A stretch of 24,478 bases of DNA from an uncultured Collinsella sp. (GCA_902495545.1 CABUXM010000027.1:1-24478), one strand, 5' to 3'. Shown: positions 7,714 to 15,294, numbered from the stretch's first letter. Translations and numbers: made by a program. The notes: generated by a model not told the origin, from the sequence alone.

Positions 7714-7981
7714 GATTCCTCCCGTTGTTAGTATGCTGCACGTAATTGTAACCAGTCTTTTTGGGACGGGGGTAAAAAGACTGGTGGAGTACACGAGCTG
7801 GCGGATCGGCGCGTCGATGCGGGCGTCGGCGCCGCGCCCGCCGTTTGTTTCCAGACTGTGTATCCGCGCGTTGGAGAACCCGTCTCGCGCGCACGCCATG
7901 TTGTCAATGGGTTACAGTATGAACGGCGGCTATGTTTCCGCCAACGCACGAGAGAGTCGTCAACAAGGAGGATGCACGACG
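7714..7981. promoter_or_regulatory. Divergent intergenic region between ygiQ and the yoaK-like gene
   Basis: A -10-like TACAAT for ygiQ lies on the minus strand at 7745-7750, directly against the arm of a perfect hairpin (7751-7785), so that hairpin covers the spacer and -35 area. No good -35 is visible. Nearer the yoaK-like gene is a smaller hairpin, GGCGG (7925-7929) with CCGCC (7938-7942), and the ribosome binding site AAGGAGG (7965-7971). Confidence 0.4.
7751..7785. repeat. Perfect 12-bp hairpin with G-rich loop, upstream of ygiQ
   Basis: ACCAGTCTTTTT (7751-7762) is the exact reverse complement of AAAAAGACTGGT (7774-7785), with loop GGGACGGGGGT. The loop closely matches that of the hairpin at 15233-15261, although the arms are unrelated. 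It sits between two start codons, so it is not a normal gene-end terminator. Confidence 0.8.
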
Positions 7982-8701
7982 ATGCAGCGTGCCAAACAGA
8001 TATCGGAGTCTATTGAGCTGGGCATCATCTTGGCGCTCGCCGGTGGCTTTATGGACGTGTATTCGTACATTGGGCGCGACCATGTTTTCGCCAACGCGCA
8101 GACGGGCAACATCTTGCTGGTGGGCGTGAGCATCTCGGAGGGCAATTGGGCACTTGCGGGGCGCTACTTTTTCCCTGTGGTGTCGTTTGCCGTGGGCATT
8201 ATGCTTGCCGACCTGGTTCATGAGCGGTTTGGCAGCGTGATTCACTGGCGCCAGGTGACGGTGTTTTTTGAAGCCGTCATCTTGCTGGGCGTGAGCTTTA
8301 TTCCCGGTGGCGGTTACAACCTGCTCGCCAACTGCCTCACCTCGTTTGCCTGCGGCATGCAGGTCGAGAGCTTCCGCAAGATCCACGGTCACGGCATCGC
8401 CACGACCATGTGCATCGGTAACCTGCGCAATGCGCTGCAAAACGTGGACGACTACATCATCACCCACAAGCGCGGCTTTTTGGAAAACGGCGTGCTGTAC
8501 TTTGGCGTGATCTTTACCTTTGTGTTTGGCGCCGTGCTGGGCAACTGGTGTATTGAGCGCATGGGGCTGCATTCCATTGCGGTGGCGAGCGTGCTGCTGT
8601 TTATCGCGTTTGCCATCATGTTTATCGACCGCGAGCGCGATTTGCACAGGAAATGGGCCCGCATCATAGCTGACTGGCAGACCGCGAGTCTTAAGCGCTA
8701 A
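7982..8701 (+). CDS. YoaK / DUF1275-family membrane protein
   Basis: This 239-residue protein has about six hydrophobic helices. It carries the DUF1275 features: GGFMDVYSYIGRDHVFANAQTGNILLVG near residues 20-47, then FACGMQVESFRKIHGHGIATTMCIGNLRNAL in the middle. The family is widespread and its function is not established; a transporter-like role has been suggested from topology. ATG 7982 is chosen because AAGGAGG (7965-7971) lies 10 nt upstream and the product matches the family length. Longer in-frame starts as far as 7733 run into the control region and add no family sequence. The gene is monocistronic and ends at a long hairpin. Confidence 0.85.
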   Translation: MQRAKQISESIELGIILALAGGFMDVYSYIGRDHVFANAQTGNILLVGVSISEGNWALAGRYFFPVVSFAVGIMLADLVHERFGSVIHWRQVTVFFEAVILLGVSFIPGGGYNLLANCLTSFACGMQVESFRKIHGHGIATTMCIGNLRNALQNVDDYIITHKRGFLENGVLYFGVIFTFVFGAVLGNWCIERMGLHSIAVASVLLFIAFAIMFIDRERDLHRKWARIIADWQTASLKR

Positions 8702-8708
8702 GGTGCAT

Positions 8709-8776
8709 GTTCGTAACAACATTCAGGAGCCAGAAAAAACTATCCAGCTCCTGAATGTTGCTACGAACTGCTTTTT
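8709..8776 (+). terminator. Very long hairpin terminator after the yoaK-like gene
   Basis: The arms 8709-8730 and 8747-8768 pair over 21 of 22 positions (7 bp, one A/C mismatch, then 14 bp), with a 16-nt loop containing AAAAAA. TTTTT follows at 8772-8776. The stem is longer than most terminators, and it sits between convergent genes. Confidence 0.7.
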
Positions 8777-8781
8777 GCGAT

Positions 8782-9321
8782 TTATTCGAGATGCTCTTCA
8801 ATCCGAGCCCTAAGAAGGGCAATGGCTGTAGGTATTCCAATTGCGGCGGCTAATTCGGCTTTATCCAAAACCTGTATGCTAAAGCACGATTGTTTATCAC
8901 ATTGAAGGACGATAACTGAAGATAGTTTCACTTCCCGTTGGCTGAATATATCGTAATCTCCAAATAGGAAGTTACCTTTTATTGTGTAATTCGGTATGTT
9001 CGTTACGCACTTCATCTCAAGTCTGTTTAGGCCATAATCAAACACCGCAACTTCCTTGTGTTCGATGATGAGCGCAACCCTGGGCATGTTGCTAAAACCA
9101 CCGTCGACGACAGTGAAGAGTTTTTCATTTGCATCGTCATAAACGGTATATTTAAGACTCAATAGCTGTCCTAGTGGACCCGTGAACCCATGTTTTTTGA
9201 TGTTGAGGTTGTCTCCTGCTGGGTTGATGAGAGCCAGAGTATGCGGATAAGGGTTACCTTCAATTGAGATTTTATATTCGTTTGTAGCCGTCTTGCTCGA
9301 TTTAGGACAACTAGCCACCAT
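8782..9321 (-). CDS. Hypothetical protein, possibly tubby-C-like/LURP-one fold
   Basis: The product has 179 residues and I do not recognise it with certainty. It alternates short beta-strand-like stretches (KYTVYDDANEKLFTVVDG, VALIIEHKEVAVFDYGLN, YTIKGNFLFGDYDIF) and ends in a short hydrophobic segment, AAAIGIPTAIALLRARIEEHLE. That layout resembles bacterial YxjI/LURP-one (tubby C-terminal-like) proteins, which are membrane-linked beta-barrel folds, but this is a weak structural impression. There is no signal peptide. The start at 9321 has GAGG about 9 nt upstream and there is no other ATG near the N-terminus. Its codons (AAT, TTT, ATT, AAA) are much AT-richer than those of the neighbours, suggesting recent acquisition. 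It stands alone. Confidence 0.6.
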   Translation of the reverse strand: MVASCPKSSKTATNEYKISIEGNPYPHTLALINPAGDNLNIKKHGFTGPLGQLLSLKYTVYDDANEKLFTVVDGGFSNMPRVALIIEHKEVAVFDYGLNRLEMKCVTNIPNYTIKGNFLFGDYDIFSQREVKLSSVIVLQCDKQSCFSIQVLDKAELAAAIGIPTAIALLRARIEEHLE

Positions 9322-9733
9322 GTGTCATCGCCTCGATCGAATTGGAACCGTCTTCTGCTTCGTGCGGAGAATTACGCTGTACGTTGCAGTAGATGCAGCT
9401 GCAATAACCGCATGGGCAATTTCTAACAAAATGAATGACGTTATTTGCTGCATGCATGTTATTCACTACAAAGTATCTTTTTATAAACGTATTGTCAAAC
9501 ATATATTGCTAAAACAGAAACAATTTATAGACTGAGTCGGTCGTATTCTTTGGGCGATTGCTCCCATAATCTAGCCTTCGCTGCTGTCGGGAGGGAAGGA
9601 CTAGGGCTCCGTTATTCTGTTGAAACGCTTTAACACTTTTGACGTTCTCACGCGTTTTTTGTTTCAAAAGCGTTAGGATGGGACTTATAGCGCGGGGCGT
9701 AATGGATGCCCCGCACACGATGGGAGGCTATCA
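9322..9733. other. 412-bp gene-free, AT-rich region upstream of fucO
   Basis: No convincing gene was seen; short frames here lack ribosome binding sites and family-like sequence. It contains a stem, CTAGCCTTC (9571-9579) with GAAGG-A-CTAG (9595-9604). It also has an inverted pair, AACGCTTT (9624-9631) with AAAGCGTT (9667-9674), around a -35-like TTGACG (9639-9644). The fucO ribosome binding site GGGAGG (9721-9726) is 7 nt before its ATG. The left part shares the low GC of the orphan gene at 8782-9321. Confidence 0.5.
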
Positions 9734-10900
9734 ATGGCTAATCGTTTCGTTCTCAACACCATCTCTTATCATGGTTCCGGCGCCATCAAGGAGATCCCCG
9801 GCGAGCTCCAGCATCGCGGCTACAAGAAGATCTTCGTCTGCTCCGACCCCGATCTGGTTAAGTTTGGCGTTACCGCTAAGGTGACCGACGAGCTCGACGC
9901 CGCCGGCATCGCTTGGAGCCTCTACTCCGAGATTAAGCCCAACCCCACTATCCAGAACGTCAAGGACGGCGTCGAGGCCTTCAAGGCCGCCGAGGCTGAC
10001 GCTATCGTGACCATTGGTGGTGGCTCCTCCATGGACACCGCTAAGGCCATTGGCATCATCATCAACAACCCCGAGTTCGCCGATGTCCGCAGCCTCGAGG
10101 GCGTTGCTCCGACTAAGAACCACGCCGTGTTCACCATCGCCGTGCCGACGACCGCCGGTACCGCCGCCGAGGTGACCATCAACTACGTCATCACCGACCC
10201 CGAGAAGGTTCGCAAGTTCGTGTGCGTCGACACCAACGACGCCCCCGAGGTCGCCGTCGTCGATCCTGACATGATGGCTTCCATGCCCGCCGGCCTGACC
10301 GCTTCCACTGGTATGGACGCTCTGACCCACGCCATCGAGGGCTACACCACCAAGGGTGCTTGGGAGCTCTCCGACATGTTCCACTTTGAGGCTATTAAGC
10401 TGATCAGCGAGAACCTGCGTGACTCCGTCGCCGAGGCCAAGTCCGGTCAGCCCGGCTCCGGCCGCGAGGGCATGGCTCTTGGCCAGTATGTCGCCGGCAT
10501 GGGCTTCTCCAACGTCGGCCTGGGCATCGACCACGCCATGGCTCACACCCTGTCCGCTCACTACGATACCCCGCACGGTGTCGCCTGCGCCATGCTGCTG
10601 CCGATCGCCATGGAGTTCAACAAGCCGGTTTGCACCGAGCGCCTGGCCAAGGTTGCCGTTGCCATGGGCGTTGACACCACGGGCATGAGCACCGACGAGG
10701 CTGCCGACGCCGCTATCGCCGCCGTCAAGCAGCTTTCCGCCGACGTGAACATCCCGCACGTCTGCGAGGCCATGAAGGCTGACGAGATCGAGGTCCTGGC
10801 CAAGGACGCCATGGCCGACGCCTGCTTCCCGGGTAACCCGCGCGAGGCGACGCTCGACGACGTCATCGAGCTCTTCAAGAAGATCTGCCCGGCTGCCTAA
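9734..10900 (+). CDS. fucO: Iron-dependent alcohol dehydrogenase, lactaldehyde reductase type
   Basis: This 388-residue group III (iron) alcohol dehydrogenase resembles E. coli FucO along its whole length, including NNPEFADVRSLEG, PTTAGTAAEVTINYVITD and MALGQYVAGMGFSNVGLG. FucO reduces L-lactaldehyde to 1,2-propanediol with NADH. The nucleotide-binding GGGSSMDTAK is at residues 95-104. The metal ligands are D195 and H199 (GMDALTHAIE), H267 and H281, with the same 14-residue spacing between the last two as in E. coli. No fucose or rhamnose genes are adjacent, so it may act as a general fermentative aldehyde reductase. Codon use is strongly biased to GGC, GAC, AAG and GTC, as in highly expressed genes. 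It is followed by a giant nested inverted repeat. Confidence 0.9.
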   Translation: MANRFVLNTISYHGSGAIKEIPGELQHRGYKKIFVCSDPDLVKFGVTAKVTDELDAAGIAWSLYSEIKPNPTIQNVKDGVEAFKAAEADAIVTIGGGSSMDTAKAIGIIINNPEFADVRSLEGVAPTKNHAVFTIAVPTTAGTAAEVTINYVITDPEKVRKFVCVDTNDAPEVAVVDPDMMASMPAGLTASTGMDALTHAIEGYTTKGAWELSDMFHFEAIKLISENLRDSVAEAKSGQPGSGREGMALGQYVAGMGFSNVGLGIDHAMAHTLSAHYDTPHGVACAMLLPIAMEFNKPVCTERLAKVAVAMGVDTTGMSTDEAADAAIAAVKQLSADVNIPHVCEAMKADEIEVLAKDAMADACFPGNPREATLDDVIELFKKICPAA

Positions 10901-10907
10901 CATGGTT

Positions 10908-11037
10908 CGGCGGGCCCCTGCCCGTTAGCCCCACAATCGTCCTCGGACATGTCGGAAGCCCCCGCTGCGCACTTCGTGCGGCGGGGGCTTCCTCCGTCCT
11001 GCGGAAAGATTGTGGGGCTAACGGGCAGGGGCCGCCG
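10908..11037. repeat. Giant nested inverted repeat 3' of fucO
   Basis: Outer arms: 10914-10938 is the exact reverse complement of 11008-11032 (25 bp), extended outward by CGGCGG/CCGCCG with one bulged G. Inside is a second hairpin, GGAAGCCCCCGC (10954-10965) with GCGGGGGCTTCC (10981-10992), capped by CGCAC/GTGCG around a 3-nt loop. The two 15-nt linkers between outer and inner stems can each form a small hairpin (TCC/GGA and TCCG/CGGA). No U-run follows, so it is not a classical terminator, though it would halt polymerase or block 3' exonucleases as RNA. It may be a dispersed intergenic element. Confidence 0.85.
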
Positions 11038-11156
11038 GCTCGTTATCGTGGCGGGCACAGTTCCGGGGAGCTCGATGGGTCATCTCGCTAGGTAAAAAGA
11101 TGGTTCGCGGTGGTATTGTTGCTGTGGGTTTAATTCGATATGAAAGGGTGACTTTG

Positions 11157-12185
11157 GTGTCCAAGATGGATTCTACGCTCTCCTATATTACTGACCAGCT
11201 GAAGGCGCTTACCTCGATTGCTTCGCCTACCGGCTATACCCGTGCGGCGACTGATTATCTGATGGAAACGTTGCGCGATATGGGCTTTGGGCCCGAGCGC
11301 TCCAATAAAGGCAACGTGCTGGTTGAGCTTGGCGGCGAGGGTGAGCCGCTCGTGTTGGCGAGCCATGTCGATACCCTGGGCGCCATGGTGCGCTCCATTA
11401 AGGATAATGGTCGCCTGCGCCCCACGACCCTCGGCGGGCACCAGTGGTCTACGGCCGATGGCGAGAACTGCACCGTCTACACGCGTGACGGTAATGTCTA
11501 CACGGGCGTGGTCCTCAATACTGAGCCATCGGCGCATGTGGCCGATGAGCCGGTCAAGACCATCGAGAAGAACATGGAAATCCTGCTCGACGAGAACGTT
11601 GACAGCAAGGACGATGTGCTCGAGCTGGGCATTCAGACCGGCGACATCATCGCTATGGATCCGCGTACCACGGTGACGGAGAGCGGCTACATTAAGAGCC
11701 GCTTCCTGGATGACAAGCTGTCGGCGTCGATTCTGCTGGGTCTGGCCCGTGCCGTTGCTGACGGCGAGGTGACGCTTTCGCGCAAGGTGTCGCTGCTCTT
11801 TACCGTGTACGAGGAGGTCGGCCACGGCGGCGCCTTCGTGCCGGCCGACACGCGCGAGATGATCAGCGTTGACATGGGCTGCGTGGGCGACGACCTGGGC
11901 TGCACCGAGCGCATGGTGTCGATTTGCGCCAAGGATTCGGGTGGCCCCTATAACTACGATCTGGTGACCACGCTGTCCAACATCGCGCGCGAGCTGGAGC
12001 TCGATTACGCCATCGACGTGTACCCGCATTACGGCTCGGACGTTGAGGCCACGCTTTCCGCCGGCTACGACATCCGTCACGGCCTGATCGGCCCCGGCGT
12101 GTACGCGAGCCACAACTACGAGCGCAGCCACATGGACGGCGTGCGCAACACCTACGAGCTCGTCCGCGCCTACGTACAGCGCTAA
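11157..12185 (+). CDS. M42-family metalloaminopeptidase
   Basis: This 342-residue cytosolic peptidase of the M42 (glutamyl aminopeptidase/endoglucanase-M-like) family removes N-terminal residues from peptides with two metal ions. Metal and catalytic residues are visible: H70 and D72 in SHVDTLG, D185 in FLDDKLSA, E219 and E220 in YEEVGHGG, D239 in VDMG, and H325 in ERSHMDG. The usual start is ambiguous: GTG 11157 has AAAGGG (11143-11148) 8 nt upstream and gives the family length, while ATG 11100 would add 19 residues without a ribosome binding site and ATG 11166 is also possible. It lies alone between two palindromic elements. Confidence 0.88.
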   Translation: MSKMDSTLSYITDQLKALTSIASPTGYTRAATDYLMETLRDMGFGPERSNKGNVLVELGGEGEPLVLASHVDTLGAMVRSIKDNGRLRPTTLGGHQWSTADGENCTVYTRDGNVYTGVVLNTEPSAHVADEPVKTIEKNMEILLDENVDSKDDVLELGIQTGDIIAMDPRTTVTESGYIKSRFLDDKLSASILLGLARAVADGEVTLSRKVSLLFTVYEEVGHGGAFVPADTREMISVDMGCVGDDLGCTERMVSICAKDSGGPYNYDLVTTLSNIARELELDYAIDVYPHYGSDVEATLSAGYDIRHGLIGPGVYASHNYERSHMDGVRNTYELVRAYVQR

Positions 12186-12193
12186 CGATGCAG

Positions 12194-12229
12194 CGGCCTC
12201 GGCTGATACGGCAGTACCGACCGAGGCCG
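12194..12229 (+). terminator. Stem-loop after the M42 peptidase gene
   Basis: CGGCCTCGG (12194-12202) pairs exactly with CCGAGGCCG (12221-12229) across an 18-nt loop. It is followed by TCCTCTCT, a weak U-tract. It begins 9 nt after the stop codon and is the probable terminator of that gene. Confidence 0.65.
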
Positions 12230-12242
12230 TCCTCTCTAAGTC

Positions 12243-12301
12243 GCGGTGAAATAGGGACTGTTTGGCGGTTTTAAACGCTTAAACAGTCCCTATTTCACCG
12301 C
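12243..12301. repeat. Intergenic palindrome, copy A (perfect 21-bp arms)
   Basis: 12243-12263 is the exact reverse complement of 12281-12301, with a 17-nt loop in which GCG (12265-12267) can pair with CGC (12276-12278). Each arm contains GGTGAAATAGGGACTG or its complement. No U-run follows on either side. The same element recurs, diverged, at 23333-23395. Confidence 0.9.
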
Positions 12302-12321
12302 AATTTATGAAGGGGATGGGG

Positions 12322-13422
12322 CTACTTAAGTGCGCCGGTCACCGTACCGCCGCCGAGGACGATGTCGCCGCGGTAGACTACAACGGCTTGGCCGGGGGCG
12401 ATGGCGCGCTGCGGCTCGTCAAAAGTTAGCAGCATTTGTCCGTCGGCGTCACGCGTAAGGGTCGCTGCCTGGTCTTTCTGACGGTAGCGGTACTTGGCAC
12501 CTACGCGAATGCCGCCGGCATCCAGCTCGGCCTCCATGCGTGCGTCCGGCGCGCTCCAGATCCAGTCGTCGGCCGTGAGTGCTGTGGCCGTTAGGTCCTC
12601 GGCCTCGCCCAGATGCACGGTGTTGTTGGCGGCGTCGACGCCCGTCACATACACGGGATGCGCCATCGCGACGCCCAGGCCTTTGCGCTGGCCGATGGTG
12701 TAGCGCAGCGCGCCATTGTGGCGCCCGACCACGCTGCCGTCGCGCCACACAATGTCGCCCGGTGCAGCGGGATGTCCGCAGCGGCGCTCGATATAGCCCG
12801 CGTAGTCACCGTCTGGAATAAAGCAGATGTCCTCGCTTTCGGCCTTCTGGGCGTTGGTAAAGCCCTGCTCGGCGGCTATGCGGCGCACGTCGCGCTCCTT
12901 GTCCAGGCCTGCCAGTGGAAAGATCGTGTGCGCCAGGCGCTCCTGCGTAAGCGAATACAAAAAGTAGCTCTGGTCCTTTTTGGGGTCTTCGCCGCGATGT
13001 AGCTGCCAGGTGCCGTCTGCCGCCTGGCTTGTTTTGGCGTAATGTCCCGTGGCGATGTAGTCGCAGCCCATATCCAGCGTCGCATCGAGCAGCGCGCCAA
13101 ACTTAATATGGCGGTTGCAGATGATGCACGGGTTGGGCGTCAACCCCTCCTGATAGGCAGTCACGAAGCGCTCGATAACGTTGCGGTCGAAGGCCTGCTG
13201 CAGGTCGAGCACATGGTGGGGTATCCCCAGGCGCTCGGCGACGGCCTTTGCATCGGCGATGTCGCGGTCGACCTTACTCATGCCCGTGGCGGGGTCGGGT
13301 GCGGGGCGGGTGAGGCGCATGGTGGCGCCGACGCATTCGTAGCCCTGGCTTTTGAGCAGGTACGCGGTCACGCTGGAATCGACGCCGCCGCTCATGGCGA
13401 CGAGCACGCGCTTGTTGTGCAT
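12322..13422 (-). CDS. mnmA: tRNA-uridine 2-sulfurtransferase MnmA
   Basis: This 366-residue enzyme thiolates uridine 34 (to 2-thiouridine) of tRNA-Lys, -Glu and -Gln, using ATP and a persulfide relay. The PP-loop ATP-binding motif SGGVDSS is at residues 11-17. The catalytic cysteine is C102 in NPCIICN, with a second cysteine (C99) just before it, and the partner is C200 in SEDICFIP. TGHYAK and the C-terminal beta-barrel (QRKGLGVA...) are present, so the protein is full length. AAGGAG (13432-13437, minus strand) is 9 nt before ATG 13422. It lies downstream of cysK on the same strand but a terminator-like stem separates them. Sulfur supply from cysteine links the two functions. Confidence 0.95.
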   Translation of the reverse strand: MHNKRVLVAMSGGVDSSVTAYLLKSQGYECVGATMRLTRPAPDPATGMSKVDRDIADAKAVAERLGIPHHVLDLQQAFDRNVIERFVTAYQEGLTPNPCIICNRHIKFGALLDATLDMGCDYIATGHYAKTSQAADGTWQLHRGEDPKKDQSYFLYSLTQERLAHTIFPLAGLDKERDVRRIAAEQGFTNAQKAESEDICFIPDGDYAGYIERRCGHPAAPGDIVWRDGSVVGRHNGALRYTIGQRKGLGVAMAHPVYVTGVDAANNTVHLGEAEDLTATALTADDWIWSAPDARMEAELDAGGIRVGAKYRYRQKDQAATLTRDADGQMLLTFDEPQRAIAPGQAVVVYRGDIVLGGGTVTGALK

Positions 13423-13450
13423 GGGGAGGTTCTCCTTGGTGGCATGTGGC

Positions 13451-13490
13451 CAAAAAAGAAAAGCGGCGCGGGAGGCTGGTTCCGCGCCGC
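13451..13490 (-). terminator. Terminator-like stem between cysK and mnmA
   Basis: On the minus strand, GCGGCGCGG (13490-13482) pairs with CCGCGCCGC (13471-13463) across a 10-nt loop and is followed by TTTTCTTTTTTG. This has all the features of an intrinsic terminator for cysK. Because a -10-like TACAAT lies just upstream (13500-13495, minus strand), it might instead act in the mnmA leader. Confidence 0.75.
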
Positions 13491-13494
13491 AGAC

Positions 13495-13500
13495 ATTGTA
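13495..13500 (-). promoter_or_regulatory. Candidate extended -10 for mnmA
   Basis: The minus strand reads TTGCTACAAT, a TACAAT -10 preceded by TGC (extended -10). The -35 at normal spacing is poor. It is the only promoter-like element between cysK and mnmA, and its start site would fall at the first bases of the terminator-like stem. Confidence 0.35.
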
Positions 13501-13513
13501 GCAAGTTCGGACG

Positions 13514-13598
13514 TCTCGTGGGACACCCTAACGAGATGGGCTTAGGCTGCCAGAAGAGAGGGGAGACCGGCGTGCCTTGGACTCGTTCTAAGAACGAG
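13514..13598. repeat. Two small hairpins downstream of cysK
   Basis: Hairpin 1 pairs TCTCGT+GGG (13514-13522) with CCC+ACGAGA (13526-13528 and 13531-13536), with a TA bulge. Hairpin 2 is CTCGTTCT (13582-13589) with AGAACGAG (13591-13598) around a single A. Both contain CTCGT/ACGAG arms. Neither is followed by a U-run on the cysK strand. Function unknown. Confidence 0.5.
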
Positions 13599-13603
13599 AA
13601 GCT

Positions 13604-14542
<939 letters not shown>

Positions 14543-14600
14543 GGTGAACCTCCAAAGTGTTCAAGTTGCTGGTTGCCGTGTGGTTTCACGGTGCGTGTAG

Positions 14601-14647
14601 CAGCTAAACCCATAAACCTTATAGGTTGTTCGTTTAGCTGTTGGCAA
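14601..14647 (-). promoter_or_regulatory. cysK promoter with overlapping nested dyad operator
   Basis: On the minus strand, -35 TTGCCA (14647-14642) and -10 TATAAG (14623-14618) are 18 nt apart, each 5/6 to consensus. Superimposed on the core promoter are CAGCTAAAC (14601-14609) with GTTTAGCTG (14632-14640), and inside them AACCT-TAT-AGGTT (14615-14627). Such an arrangement blocks polymerase when occupied, so a repressor site is likely. The divergent Rrf2-type protein is the obvious candidate ligand (inference). Confidence 0.65.
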
Positions 14648-14753
14648 GCATAGTAGACACTAAAGCCTAGTAATGCAATAGGAAATAGAAGATTATTACG
14701 AGTCGATTAACCATCTTGACCGGAACGGGTATTTTCAAACCCATTTTTTCGGC

Positions 14754-14759
14754 TAGAAT
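14754..14759 (+). promoter_or_regulatory. Candidate -10 for the Rrf2-family gene
   Basis: TAGAAT lies 36 nt before the start codon, leaving room for a short leader. The -35 region at proper spacing is weak (TATTTTC). A short inverted pair, GGGT/ACCC (14728-14731 with 14740-14743 approximately), just upstream could be an activator or autoregulatory site. Confidence 0.35.
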
Positions 14760-14795
14760 TTCAACGGACTAAAAGACCGAAAGGCAGCACTATAT

Positions 14796-15224
14796 ATGTT
14801 GGTTTCTACTAAGGGCAGGTACGCCCTGCGCGTTATGGTCGATCTGGCCGAGCACCAGGCGGCCGGTCGCATCCCGCTCAAAGAGATCGCGGCGCGACAG
14901 GGGATTTCCGAGAAATATCTCGAGAACATCTTGGCTACGCTCGTGCGCGCCAACATGCTTTCGGGCATGCGCGGCAAGGGCGGCGGCTACGTGCTCACGC
15001 GCCCGCCCGAGCAGTACACGGTGGGCGAGATCCTGCGCCTGACCGAGGGCAGTCTGGCACCGGTTGCATGCCTGGATGGCGACTGCAAGGGCTGCTCACG
15101 CTCGGATGAGTGCCCCACGCTCGACGTGTGGAAGAACCTGGACAAGCTCATCAACGACTACCTCGACGGTGTGACACTCGATCAACTTGTCGCTCCCAAC
15201 CATGGCTACGACTACGTCATCTAA
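14796..15224 (+). CDS. Rrf2-family (IscR/CymR-like) transcriptional regulator
   Basis: This 142-residue winged-helix regulator begins LVSTKGRYALRVMVDLAEH, followed by the recognition region ISEKYLENILATLVRANMLSGMRGKGGGYVLTRP (about residues 37-70). Four cysteines (C92, C97, C100, C106) lie in a loop where IscR has its three [2Fe-2S] ligand cysteines; CymR-type regulators usually lack them. A role as Fe-S or sulfur sensor is therefore likely. AAAGG (14780-14784) is 11 nt before ATG 14796. It diverges from cysK, whose promoter carries a dyad that may be its operator. Iron-sulfur assembly genes are not adjacent, so iscR is not assigned as a name. Confidence 0.85.
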   Translation: MLVSTKGRYALRVMVDLAEHQAAGRIPLKEIAARQGISEKYLENILATLVRANMLSGMRGKGGGYVLTRPPEQYTVGEILRLTEGSLAPVACLDGDCKGCSRSDECPTLDVWKNLDKLINDYLDGVTLDQLVAPNHGYDYVI

Positions 15225-15232
15225 CCCACACC

Positions 15233-15261
15233 TGCCATTTGGGGACGGGGTAGAAATGGTA
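15233..15261. repeat. Hairpin with G-rich loop after the Rrf2 gene
   Basis: TGCCATTT (15233-15240) pairs with AAATGGTA (15254-15261), 7 Watson-Crick pairs and one G-T, around the loop GGGGACGGGGTAG. The loop matches that of 7751-7785. No U-run follows; the true terminator is further downstream. Confidence 0.65.
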
Positions 15262-15294
15262 GATTCTCTCGCCCTTTGAGACTTGACAAATAAG

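Noticed and set aside
9311..9502. Small cysteine-rich minus-strand frame next to the orphan gene
   Set aside because: It has no ribosome binding site and overlaps the orphan start; the composition looks random.
9731..10903. 390-codon frame antisense to fucO
   Set aside because: Gly/Val/Asp-rich composition mirrors the biased fucO codons; fucO itself has all family motifs.
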